A stretch of 13,746 bases of DNA from Bacillota bacterium (GTDB lineage Bacteria > Bacillota > Proteinivoracia > UBA4975): the NCBI GenBank assembly GCA_012727415.1, contig JAAYHI010000058.1:1-13746 (forward strand). The letters run 5' to 3'. The notes beneath the pieces were generated by a model. The model made no database searches, was not told the DNA's origin, and worked only from the letters and a program-made list of their open reading frames with translations. Below, one piece after another: positions 1 to 6,806 of the stretch. The first letter of the stretch is position 1. Each line of letters begins with the position of its first letter. Both the position numbers and the translations under genes were made by a program.

Positions 1-1308
1 GGCCTGGAGTTGGCCAGATTTAAAACGGGCACTCCTCCCCGCCTCAACGGCCGCACTTTGGATTTTTCCAAAATGAAGCCCCAGCCGGGAGCTGACATCC
101 CTTTAAGTTTTTCTTTTTGGGAAAAACCTGTCGACAGAACACAGGCTCAGTGCTGGCTGACCTATACCACACCGGAAACACACAGGATTATCAGGGATAA
201 CCTGCACCGGGCCCCGCTTTTTACCGGGATTATCCACGGTGTCGGCCCCCGCTACTGTCCTTCCATTGAAGATAAAATCGTGCGCTTCCCTGATAAGGAT
301 CGCCATCAGCTTTTTATTGAGCCCGAGGGCAGCAACACAAACGAATACTACGTCCAGGGAATTTCCTCAAGCTTACCTGAAGATGTGCAGGAGGCCTTTT
401 TGCGCACTATTCCGGGCCTGGAAAGGGCGGAAATCCTGCGCCCGGGTTATGCCATTGAATATGATGTTGTAGTTCCCACTCAGTTGCAACGCACATTGGA
501 GACAAAGGATATTCCCGGCTTGTACTGCGCCGGCCAGATTAACGGCACTTCGGGATATGAAGAGGCGGCAGCTCAGGGCTTAATTGCCGGCATTAACGCC
601 GCCCGCAAAGTACAGGGGAAGGAAGAAATTGTTCTGCAGCGCTCCGAGGCATATATAGGTGTTCTCATCGATGACTTGACCATCAAGGGAACCAGCGAAC
701 CGTACCGCATGCTCACTTCCCGGGCTGAGTTTCGCCTCCTGCTGCGCCAGGACAATGCCGACCAGCGCCTTTCCCCTATAGGCTATAGCATTGGGCTGCT
801 AAGTTCTGACCAGTACAAGGCCTTTCAACGCAAACAAGCCCTCATCAGAGAGGTTCTGGAGGCGCTGTATAAGACCACAGTTGCTCCAAGGGATATTAAT
901 CCCATCTTGCAGGCCAGGGGCACCACCCCTTTGACTCAATCAGCAACGCTGAAAGAAGTGCTTTTACGGCCTGAGATTTCCCTGGCCGATCTCGCGCCTT
1001 TGCTTCCCGGCCTGTCGGCCCTGGAGGGGGGCGTAATTCTGGCTGTAGAGACAGAGGTGAAGTATAAAGGCTATGTCGAAAAGCAGAGGCAACAGGTGGA
1101 AAGGATGCAGCGACTGGAGGCGGCTATGCTTCCCGCTGACATTAAGTTCAGTGATATTTCTGGGCTTTCTGCCGAGGCGGTTGAAAAGCTTAACCGACTA
1201 AAACCGCAAACCTTGGGTCAGGCTTCCAGAATTTCCGGTGTTTCTCCTGCCGATGTGTCAGTCCTGGCAATATATCTAAAGCAACAGGGGGGTAACAATG
1301 AGAGCTGA
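1..1308 (+). CDS. mnmG: tRNA uridine-5-carboxymethylaminomethyl modification enzyme MnmG (GidA), 5' truncated by window edge
   Basis: The reading frame is open from base 1, so the N-terminal part with the Rossmann FAD-binding motif lies outside the window; 435 codons remain of a family that is usually about 620-640 residues. MnmG with MnmE adds the carboxymethylaminomethyl group to U34 of certain tRNAs, using FAD, in the cytoplasm. Visible family signatures are RFKTGTPPRL at the left edge, the FAD-site motif CAGQINGTSGYEEAAAQGL (about 174-192 of the visible part), TSRAEFRLLLRQDNAD, GYVEKQ and the C-terminal helical domain around KFSDISGLSAEAVEKL. TTG at 10 is an internal codon, not a start. 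The C-terminus is short and ends GGNNES. Its stop (1306-1308) overlaps an ATG at 1298, which is a duplicated copy of the rsmG start region. Identification is secure. Confidence 0.97.
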   Translation, partial: GLELARFKTGTPPRLNGRTLDFSKMKPQPGADIPLSFSFWEKPVDRTQAQCWLTYTTPETHRIIRDNLHRAPLFTGIIHGVGPRYCPSIEDKIVRFPDKDRHQLFIEPEGSNTNEYYVQGISSSLPEDVQEAFLRTIPGLERAEILRPGYAIEYDVVVPTQLQRTLETKDIPGLYCAGQINGTSGYEEAAAQGLIAGINAARKVQGKEEIVLQRSEAYIGVLIDDLTIKGTSEPYRMLTSRAEFRLLLRQDNADQRLSPIGYSIGLLSSDQYKAFQRKQALIREVLEALYKTTVAPRDINPILQARGTTPLTQSATLKEVLLRPEISLADLAPLLPGLSALEGGVILAVETEVKYKGYVEKQRQQVERMQRLEAAMLPADIKFSDISGLSAEAVEKLNRLKPQTLGQASRISGVSPADVSVLAIYLKQQGGNNES

Positions 1309-1396
1309 ATTAGAGGCTGTCCTCCAGGATTCAGGACTTCCTGGAACTCCTGGCCGAAGGGGGGGTAACAATGAGAGCTGAATTAGAGGCTGTCCT
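1287..1396 (+). repeat. 37-bp direct repeat (73-bp period) duplicating the rsmG start region
   Basis: Bases 1287-1323 and 1360-1396 are identical over 37 positions, offset by 73. Each copy holds a G-rich Shine-Dalgarno run, TAACA, then ATGAGAGCTGA and the next codons of RsmG. The 36 bases between the copies (1324-1359) have no copy that I can see elsewhere in the window. The first copy opens a 27-codon frame (1298-1381) that starts MRAELEAVL like RsmG and ends GGNNES like MnmG. Its TGA overlaps the second ATG (1371) exactly as the mnmG stop overlaps the first ATG. The geometry is direct observation; a tandem duplication or insertion is the inference. Confidence 0.9.
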
Positions 1397-2072
1397 GGCA
1401 ACCCATGGGTTTTCCTGTTCTCGCATCTGCCTGGATAAGTTAACTCAGTACTACGATATCCTGCTTCAATGGAATGCGAAAGTTAATCTCACGGCTCTCA
1501 CCGCGCCCAGGGATTTTATCTATAAGCATGTATGCGATTCCCTTTTCCCTGCGAAATTCTACCCTATTTCTTCCGCCCATTCGCTGTTGGATATTGGCAC
1601 GGGGGCCGGCTTCCCGGGTCTGCCCTTAAAGATCCTTTACCCTCAGATTCAACTTACATTAGTGGAAGCCGCAGCGAAAAAGGCTGCTTTTTTGCGCCAC
1701 TGCTGTCAGGAGTTAGAGCTGGAAGCCGAAGTTCTTTGGGAGAGGGCAGAAACCCTTGGGCAGGGCAACAGGCGGGAGACCTTTCCCCTGATTGCTACGC
1801 GGGCCGTTGCCAGCCTGCCGGTAGTGTGTGAGTACTGCCTGCCCCTTCTGGAAATTGGCGGTTTTTTATTGGCCTTGAAGGGGCCAAGAGGAGGCAGGGA
1901 AGCCACGGACGCCCAAAGGGCGCTGGAGCTTCTGGGAGGGAAGTTAACTCAGGTCTATTTTTATTCTCTTCCCACGGGAGAAGAGCGCAGCCTGGTGGTC
2001 ATTGAAAAGGTCTGCCCTACTCCGCCTCAATATCCGCGCAGACCTGGAGTTCCAGCCAAGAAGCCCCTGTAA
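1371..2072 (+). CDS. rsmG: 16S rRNA (guanine527-N7)-methyltransferase RsmG (GidB)
   Basis: A protein of 233 residues, normal for RsmG, which methylates G527 of 16S rRNA with S-adenosylmethionine. The N-terminal helical region (about 1-55) contains LLQWNAKVNLTAL, a family hallmark. The SAM-binding loop is LLDIGTGAGFPG (residues 72-83), followed by the acidic strand end LVEAAAKKAAFL (97-108), RAVASL, and LALKGPRG. The C-terminal tail PPQYPRRPGVPAKKPL is typical. I chose ATG 1371 because it follows a run of seven G (1359-1365) with 5-6 bases spacing. The earlier in-phase ATG-like copy at 1298 is in another frame and stops at 1381, so it cannot start this protein. The gene sits just after mnmG, as in most Firmicutes. 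Confidence 0.95.
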   Translation: MRAELEAVLATHGFSCSRICLDKLTQYYDILLQWNAKVNLTALTAPRDFIYKHVCDSLFPAKFYPISSAHSLLDIGTGAGFPGLPLKILYPQIQLTLVEAAAKKAAFLRHCCQELELEAEVLWERAETLGQGNRRETFPLIATRAVASLPVVCEYCLPLLEIGGFLLALKGPRGGREATDAQRALELLGGKLTQVYFYSLPTGEERSLVVIEKVCPTPPQYPRRPGVPAKKPL

Positions 2073-2146
2073 TCTTTTTTTGCAGGAGTTGCCTGATTAT
2101 ATCGCGAATACTTCTGTAACCTGGATAAGAAGAGAGGGTGATTATT

Positions 2147-2971
2147 TTGGGAGATGGTGTCAGCAAGCTGTTTTTCGGGACTGAAGCCTCCTCCTTAGAG
2201 GAAACAAAGGAATTGAGTTGCAGCAAGATTAGCCCCAATCCTTTTCAGCCCAGACAACACTTTGATGAAGAAAATCTCGAAGAACTGGCGCAATCTATCC
2301 GCACGTACGGGCTTTTACAGCCAATAATAGTCAGGCCATATGAAAAGGGATATCAGTTGGTGGCCGGAGAGCGCAGGTTACGGGCCTGTAAAATTCTCGG
2401 CTGGTCCAGGATCCCAGCAGTAATACGCGACATCAACGATTCCGCCATGGCCGCCATTGCTTTAATCGAAAACCTGCAAAGGGAAGACCTGGACTTTTTT
2501 GAAGAGGCCAAGGGATATCAGCGACTGCTTGACGAGTTCTCTCTTACCCAGGAGGTTCTTGCCCAGCGAATAGGCAAAAGCCAGTCAACCATCGCCAACA
2601 AGATGCGCCTGCTGAAATTGACCGAATCAGTGCAAAGCAAGCTGCTGGAGGCAGGGCTGTCTGAACGCCACGCCCGGGCTTTGTTAAAACTTCCTGATGC
2701 AAAGAGCCAGGAGCAGATTCTCGAGAAGGTAATTCGCCTCAATTTAAATGTGCGTCAGACTGAAGATCTCATCGAGGATGTTTTGGCAGACAATAAGGAT
2801 GCTTCTTCCGAGGCCAAAGGGACTCAGAAATTTATCATCCGCGATTACCGCATCGTCCTCAATACCATTCGCCAGGCAATCACCAGCATGGAGCAAATTG
2901 GCCTTCGCCCCCAACTCACCCACCAAGAACATAAAGAGTACTTTGAGATAACCATTAGAGTCCCTAAATAA
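2147..2971 (+). CDS. noc: Nucleoid occlusion protein Noc (ParB family)
   Basis: A ParB-like CTP-switch DNA-binding protein of 274 residues. Noc binds many chromosomal sites, attaches to the membrane through its N-terminus and prevents division over the nucleoid. Seen here: N-terminal segment GVSKLFFG resembling the membrane-binding helix of Bacillus Noc; NPFQPRQHF; the GERRLRA nucleotide motif (about residue 75); ENLQREDLDFFEEA; and a helix-turn-helix with GKSQSTIANKMRLLKL. The QSTxANK recognition-helix wording fits Noc rather than Spo0J, which has SRSxIANT in the paralogue two genes downstream. A GTG at 2138 is also in frame, but it lies inside the extended Shine-Dalgarno AGAGAGGGTGAT; the TTG at 2147 has proper spacing. 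It could be called a second ParB by automated annotation, but position between rsmG and soj supports Noc. Confidence 0.88.
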   Translation: MGDGVSKLFFGTEASSLEETKELSCSKISPNPFQPRQHFDEENLEELAQSIRTYGLLQPIIVRPYEKGYQLVAGERRLRACKILGWSRIPAVIRDINDSAMAAIALIENLQREDLDFFEEAKGYQRLLDEFSLTQEVLAQRIGKSQSTIANKMRLLKLTESVQSKLLEAGLSERHARALLKLPDAKSQEQILEKVIRLNLNVRQTEDLIEDVLADNKDASSEAKGTQKFIIRDYRIVLNTIRQAITSMEQIGLRPQLTHQEHKEYFEITIRVPK

Positions 2972-2999
2972 AGGGCATGCTTCCGAGGAGAGTGATAAG

Positions 3000-3761
3000 A
3001 TGGGAAAAGTAATCGCCATCGCCAACCAGAAAGGGGGAGTGGGCAAGACCACCACGACAATTAACCTGGGCGCCGGCCTTGCCAGCAAGGGAAAGCGAGT
3101 GTTGCTCATGGATGTCGACCCCCAGGGCAACACAACCAGCGGCGTAGGCGTAATGAAATCGACGATTAACAGGTGTATGTACGATGTCTTGGTCTCGGGA
3201 ATTAGCCTGGAAACTATTATCGTCCCTACCGCGGTGGAAAACCTATGGCTCGCCCCTGCCTCAATCCAACTAGCAGGGGCGGAAATAGAACTGGTTCCCT
3301 CCATGTCCAGAGAAGAAAAGCTGCGGCAGCACATGGAACTGGTGCGCCATCAGTACGACTATATTTTAATTGACTGCCCCCCTTCTCTGGGGCTGCTTAC
3401 TGTCAATGCCCTTACGGCAGCTGATTCTGTTCTTGTCCCTATACAATGTGAGTACTATGCCCTGGAAGGCCTGAGCCAGCTTATTAATACCATTAAGCTT
3501 GTACAGCGCCATCTTAACAAATCTCTGCAATTAGAAGGGGCACTGCTGACTATGTACGACCCCAGGACTAATTTGGCTGCGCAAGTGGTTTCTGAAGTTC
3601 GCGGATACTTTGGTCATTTGGTATATGAGACGATTATCCCCAGGAATGTTCGGCTCAGCGAAGCCCCCAGTCATGGACAGACTATTCAGGCCTATGATCC
3701 GCGGTCAAAGGGCGCCGAAACTTATATGCAGCTGACGGAGGAGGTGCTAAGGAATGAGTAA
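3000..3761 (+). CDS. soj: Chromosome partitioning ATPase Soj (ParA)
   Basis: A 253-residue deviant Walker A ATPase that works with Spo0J/ParB at parS in origin segregation and, in Bacillus, in control of DnaA. The phosphate loop KGGVGKTT spans residues 11-18, with the signature lysine at 11 and the P-loop lysine at 16. Asp40 in DVDPQGN is the switch I position and DCPPSLGLLT (around 125) is the Walker B region. Length and motifs match bacterial Soj closely. ATG 3000 has a GAGGAG ribosome site at 2985-2990. The gene follows noc by 28 bases and its end overlaps the start of parB by 8 bases, which suggests coupled translation. Confidence 0.97.
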   Translation: MGKVIAIANQKGGVGKTTTTINLGAGLASKGKRVLLMDVDPQGNTTSGVGVMKSTINRCMYDVLVSGISLETIIVPTAVENLWLAPASIQLAGAEIELVPSMSREEKLRQHMELVRHQYDYILIDCPPSLGLLTVNALTAADSVLVPIQCEYYALEGLSQLINTIKLVQRHLNKSLQLEGALLTMYDPRTNLAAQVVSEVRGYFGHLVYETIIPRNVRLSEAPSHGQTIQAYDPRSKGAETYMQLTEEVLRNE

Positions 3762-4566
3762 ACGGGCTTTGGGCCGGGGATTGGGAGCCCTCATCCCAGG
3801 GGCTGACGACACGCCCCCTTCTGAAGTGCCCTTGGCTGACATCATACCTAATCCTCATCAACCAAGAAGGAATTTCGATCAACAGGCTTTGGAAGAGCTG
3901 GCCCAATCCATCAGCGAGCACGGCTTGTTGCAGCCCATTGTAGTACGTCCCCACTTTGGCCAGTACCAACTGGTTGCCGGCGAAAGGCGCTTTCGGGCGG
4001 CGAAAATTGCCGGGTTAACCAGCATTCCTGCCGTCATTATGGAACTGACTGACCGCCAGTTGGCAGAGATTTCTCTTGTGGAAAACCTGCAAAGGGAGGA
4101 TTTAAACCCTTTGGAAGAGGCCCACGCTTATTCCCGACTGCTTGATGAATTCAATTTGACTCAGGAAGTGCTGGCCAGGAGAATAGGCAAGAGTCGTTCC
4201 GCTATTGCCAACACCCTGCGCCTCCTCAATCTTGCTCCTCCTGTTCAGGCAATGGTTGCTGATGGCAGCCTTTCCCCCGGTCACGCCCGCACCTTGCTTT
4301 CCCTGGAGGCTGAAGAACAATTGCAGGCTGCAGAAAAAATAGTGCAACAAGGCCTGACGGTGAGGGCAGCGGAAAAACAAAAACGAGCCAGAAGCAAACC
4401 CCGCCCCACCCCACAAAATCCCAACGCAACTCATATTCAGCAGGAGCTAATGGAACATCTGGGGACCAAGGTCATCCTGGAGGAAAAGGGCGAGGGCGGC
4501 CGAATCATCATCGAGTATTATTCACCTCAGGATGCCAATCGTATAATCAAAAAAATCTTGCAATAA
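3754..4566 (+). CDS. parB: Chromosome partitioning protein Spo0J (ParB)
   Basis: A 270-residue CTP-dependent DNA clamp that loads at parS, stimulates Soj ATPase and recruits condensin. Features in order: N-terminal ParA-activating peptide SKRALGRGLGALIPG (2-16); NPHQPRRNF (33-41); the CTP and parS-spreading motif GERRFRAA (76-83); ENLQRED (110-116); helix-turn-helix with GKSRSAIANTLRLLNL (about 145-160); a basic linker near 207-217; and a C-terminal dimerisation domain ending IIKKILQ. ATG 3754 is preceded by GGAGGAGG around 3737-3744 and overlaps the soj stop. It is a paralogue of Noc four genes earlier in evolution; the LGRGLGALIP peptide, missing from Noc, separates the two. Confidence 0.97.
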   Translation: MSKRALGRGLGALIPGADDTPPSEVPLADIIPNPHQPRRNFDQQALEELAQSISEHGLLQPIVVRPHFGQYQLVAGERRFRAAKIAGLTSIPAVIMELTDRQLAEISLVENLQREDLNPLEEAHAYSRLLDEFNLTQEVLARRIGKSRSAIANTLRLLNLAPPVQAMVADGSLSPGHARTLLSLEAEEQLQAAEKIVQQGLTVRAAEKQKRARSKPRPTPQNPNATHIQQELMEHLGTKVILEEKGEGGRIIIEYYSPQDANRIIKKILQ

Positions 4567-4582
4567 TGTTTCACGTGAAACA
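4567..4582. promoter_or_regulatory. parS: parS centromere site
   Basis: TGTTTCACGTGAAACA is a perfect 16-bp palindrome and matches the Bacillus-type parS consensus exactly. It starts directly after the parB stop codon and lies between parB and the next gene. Spo0J from this locus is the expected binder. I see no second good copy in the window. Confidence 0.95.
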
Positions 4583-4599
4583 ATCAGGGGGGTAAAGTC

Positions 4600-5733
4600 T
4601 TGATATATTTAGACAATGCAGCTACCAGCTGGCCCAAGCCAGAATCTGTATACAAGGCTACAGACCTTGCCTTGCGCCGGGCAGCAAACCCGGGACGTGG
4701 CGGGCACAAGCTCTCGCGGGAGACTGCCGCCGCTGTGCTAGATGCAAGGGAGAGGGTAGCTAATTTTTTTGGTGTCGAGGATTCTCGCAATATTATTTTC
4801 ACGTCAGGGGCAACGGAAAGCCTGAATATGGTAATCTACGGCCTTATGCCAAGGGTCAGGTTAATTGTCAGCACGGGATTTGAACACAATGCATTGTGGC
4901 GGCCTCTCAAAGATGTTGCCCACAGGTTTGGCTGCAGGGTTATCTTTATTGACCCCTTAAAAGGGCAGGGATTCGACTGGGAAGAATACCGCGACGCCCT
5001 GTCACTGGGGCCGGACCTGGTCACTCTCAGTCATGCCTCAAATGTTACTGGCCAGGATTATCCCCTGGAGGAGATGACAAGGATGGCGAAGGAAACCGGC
5101 GCCCTGGTCTGTGCTGACGTTGCCCAAACTACAGGGGTATTGCCTTTGGATTTTCAAGCCCTCAATCTGGATTTTGCCGCTTTCCCCGGGCATAAGGGGC
5201 TTCTAGGACCCCAGGGAGTTGGCGGGCTGTATATTTCTCCCGGGGCAGATCTCATTCCTTTGCGCCTGGGGGGAACGGGCAGCCACTCCGCTTCAGAGGA
5301 AGCACCAGCCAGCCGTCCCGAACGCTTTGAGGCGGGAACTTTAAATGTGTCCGGCATTATTGGCCTTGCCGCCGGCATAGAATATCTCAATTCCGTGGGC
5401 TTGGAGGCCGTCCACCGCCATGAGCTTGGTCTGCGCCGCCGGGCGATTTCAGGATTAAAGGCATTGGGGGCAGAAGTCTATGGCGAGAAAGGCAGTGCAG
5501 TAGGGGTGCTGTCCTTCAATATGCCGGACATGGATTCCAGCGAGTTGGCCTTTGTTCTTGACGATGAGTATGGTATTTGCTTGCGGGGGGGCTTGCATTG
5601 TTCTCCCCGCGCTCACCAGAGTTTAGGTACAGTGGACAGCGGGACTGTGCGCATGAGTCCCGGCATCTTCAACACCGATGAAGATATCGACGTTCTTCTC
5701 CGCGCCCTTGCCCGGATAAAAGGGGTGGAATAA
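4600..5733 (+). CDS. PLP-dependent class V aminotransferase, cysteine desulfurase family
   Basis: A 377-residue fold-type I PLP enzyme. The start IYLDNAATSWPKPE, the PGRGGHKLS segment and the C-terminal RGGLHCSPRAHQSLGT...GTVRMSPGIFNTDEDID place it in the SufS/CsdB-like subgroup often described as a cysteine desulfurase family protein. PLP contacts seen: TSGATESLN near 68-76, His96 in EHNA, ADVAQTTG (about 171-178), and the Schiff-base lysine Lys199 in PGHKG. Cys334 in LHCSP is the candidate persulfide cysteine. So cysteine to alanine plus sulfane sulfur is a reasonable activity, but no scaffold partner (IscU, SufU) is next to it. TTG 4600 is the start, with AGGGGGG at 4586-4592. Its ribosome site lies just behind parS, so ParB binding could influence its expression; that is a guess. 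Confidence 0.85.
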   Translation: MIYLDNAATSWPKPESVYKATDLALRRAANPGRGGHKLSRETAAAVLDARERVANFFGVEDSRNIIFTSGATESLNMVIYGLMPRVRLIVSTGFEHNALWRPLKDVAHRFGCRVIFIDPLKGQGFDWEEYRDALSLGPDLVTLSHASNVTGQDYPLEEMTRMAKETGALVCADVAQTTGVLPLDFQALNLDFAAFPGHKGLLGPQGVGGLYISPGADLIPLRLGGTGSHSASEEAPASRPERFEAGTLNVSGIIGLAAGIEYLNSVGLEAVHRHELGLRRRAISGLKALGAEVYGEKGSAVGVLSFNMPDMDSSELAFVLDDEYGICLRGGLHCSPRAHQSLGTVDSGTVRMSPGIFNTDEDIDVLLRALARIKGVE

Positions 5734-5735
5734 TT

Positions 5736-6413
5736 TTGATCGCTACTGTGGTCAATGCTGCAGCGATAGCTGTCGGCGCAATCCTGGGGTGGAAGGCAGG
5801 GATTTTGCTTTCCGAAAAGATGAGCCGCACTTTGGTAACTGTCATGGCAATAGTAGTTCTTGCTTTGGGGATAGAAATGATGTTGCAGGGAGGAGATTAT
5901 TTCCTCCAGGTTATCATCAGCCTGGTTATAGGTGCACTGGTGGGAGATCTGTTAGATATTGCAGGTTTTGTCGAGAGAATCGGGGCCAGATTGCAACAAA
6001 CCGCAGGCTCCCGCCTGCAGGGGGATTTGGCCAGGGGTTTTGTGAACGCTACGCTTGTATATTGCATCGGTCCCATGGCAATTATCGGCGCCATGGAAGC
6101 CGGACTCAATGGCAACTACGAAATATTGCTGGCAAAAGCAGCAATTGACGGGGTAACTGCAATTGCCTTTGCGTCTACCCAGGGCCTGGGGGTTTTGTTC
6201 TCGGGCGGGGCAGTCTTGATATACCAGGGTTTGCTTACACTGGGGGCCAAGTACCTGGCTGATGTCCTGGCTCTGGCGGGGCCCCAGTTAACTGCTACCG
6301 GTGGTATTCTCCTGATGGCTTTGGGAATTAAGATGCTGGAAATAAAACCCGTGTCAGTGGCCAATCTCCTGCCGGCGCTGCCCGTTGTGGCGCTGCTGGC
6401 CCTGATATTTTAA
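5736..6413 (+). CDS. DUF554 family integral membrane protein
   Basis: A 225-residue, very hydrophobic protein with about six or seven predicted membrane segments. The opening VVNAAAIAVGAILGWKAG, the middle segment GDLLDIAGFVERIGARLQ and LVYCIGPMAIIGAMEAGLNGNYEILLAKAAIDGVTAIAFASTQGLGVLFS are characteristic of the DUF554 family (relatives include E. coli YqgA). Function is unknown; transport has been suggested for the family only on the basis of topology. TTG 5736 is used, with AGGGGTGG at 5721-5728, two bases after the stop of the upstream aminotransferase, so the two genes are co-transcribed and probably translationally linked. Confidence 0.88.
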   Translation: MIATVVNAAAIAVGAILGWKAGILLSEKMSRTLVTVMAIVVLALGIEMMLQGGDYFLQVIISLVIGALVGDLLDIAGFVERIGARLQQTAGSRLQGDLARGFVNATLVYCIGPMAIIGAMEAGLNGNYEILLAKAAIDGVTAIAFASTQGLGVLFSGGAVLIYQGLLTLGAKYLADVLALAGPQLTATGGILLMALGIKMLEIKPVSVANLLPALPVVALLALIF

Positions 6414-6473
6414 GGGGCAGGGGAACAAGTGTTCTGCATATCTGGCAAAGATTTTGGCGTTGAATAGATTGAG

Positions 6474-6487
6474 GTTTCCCGGGAGAT
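6474..6487. promoter_or_regulatory. Possible Noc-binding site (imperfect)
   Basis: GTTTCCCGGGAGAT differs at two of 14 positions from the Bacillus Noc site ATTTCCCGGGAAAT. It lies in the short gap after the DUF554 gene, 3.5 kb from noc. The palindromic core TCCCGGGA is intact. Short CCCGGG-centred motifs are common in DNA of this base composition, so this is only a candidate. Confidence 0.3.
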
Positions 6488-6507
6488 GCTAGTCCGGGAG
6501 GTTGGTT

Positions 6508-6732
6508 ATGTCGGACAGAAAAGAAATGCCTTTCGGCTTTCCCAGAGTGCGCAGAGGGTTTGCAATGGACATCAGCCAACAAGAATATTGCCATCTGACA
6601 GGCCTGTCAGATGGCGAAGAGGTCTGCCGGAGCTTTTGTATAACCAAAGGAGACTGGGCAAATAACTGGGTCCCGGATTCGGAATTTCTCCGGGAGGAAT
6701 CCCAAGAAGAAAAAAGTTCACTTTTCAAGTGA
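6508..6732 (+). CDS. Unrecognised 74-residue protein
   Basis: I do not recognise this protein. It is hydrophilic, has no membrane segment or signal peptide, two cysteines (in EYCHLTG and VCRSFC), and a charged tail EESQEEKSSLFK. ATG 6508 is preceded by GGGAGG (6496-6501) with six bases spacing, a convincing ribosome site; a TTG at 6502 is also in frame but overlaps that site. Two oddities weaken or colour the call: codons for CHLTGLSDG are formed by a 26-bp perfect palindrome, and the stop codon TGA lies inside the downstream terminator hairpin. The gene stands alone, with a 94-base gap before it and a terminator after it. It may be a real orphan protein or the region may act mainly as a structured RNA. 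Confidence 0.55.
   Translation: MSDRKEMPFGFPRVRRGFAMDISQQEYCHLTGLSDGEEVCRSFCITKGDWANNWVPDSEFLREESQEEKSSLFK
6590..6615. repeat. 26-bp perfect palindrome
   Basis: The half-site GCCATCTGACAGG (6590-6602) is followed at once by its exact reverse complement CCTGTCAGATGGC (6603-6615), with no loop base. The next outer pair (T6589 and G6616) does not match. It lies within the 74-codon gene. Such a site could be a dimeric repressor operator, a cruciform, or an RNA hairpin with a small loop. Confidence 0.9.
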
Positions 6733-6746
6733 ACTTTTATTTTTTC
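6712..6746 (+). terminator. Intrinsic terminator
   Basis: A 12-bp perfect stem, AAAAGTTCACTT (6712-6723) with AAGTGAACTTTT (6727-6738), has a three-base loop TTC and is followed by ATTTTTTC. The stem is AT-rich but long. An A-run before the stem gives a U-tract on the other strand too, so it may work in both directions. The stop codon of the 74-codon gene is inside it. Confidence 0.85.
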
Positions 6747-6806
6747 AGGAGGAGAAAAAGAATTTTTGGCGAATAGAAGTTAGAGGAGAAGCAGGAGGAA
6801 TTACAT

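Noticed and set aside
2744..3334. Long minus-strand frame of 196 codons across noc and soj
   Set aside because: It lies opposite two well-conserved genes, has no ribosome site and no recognisable family; it is a frame shadow.
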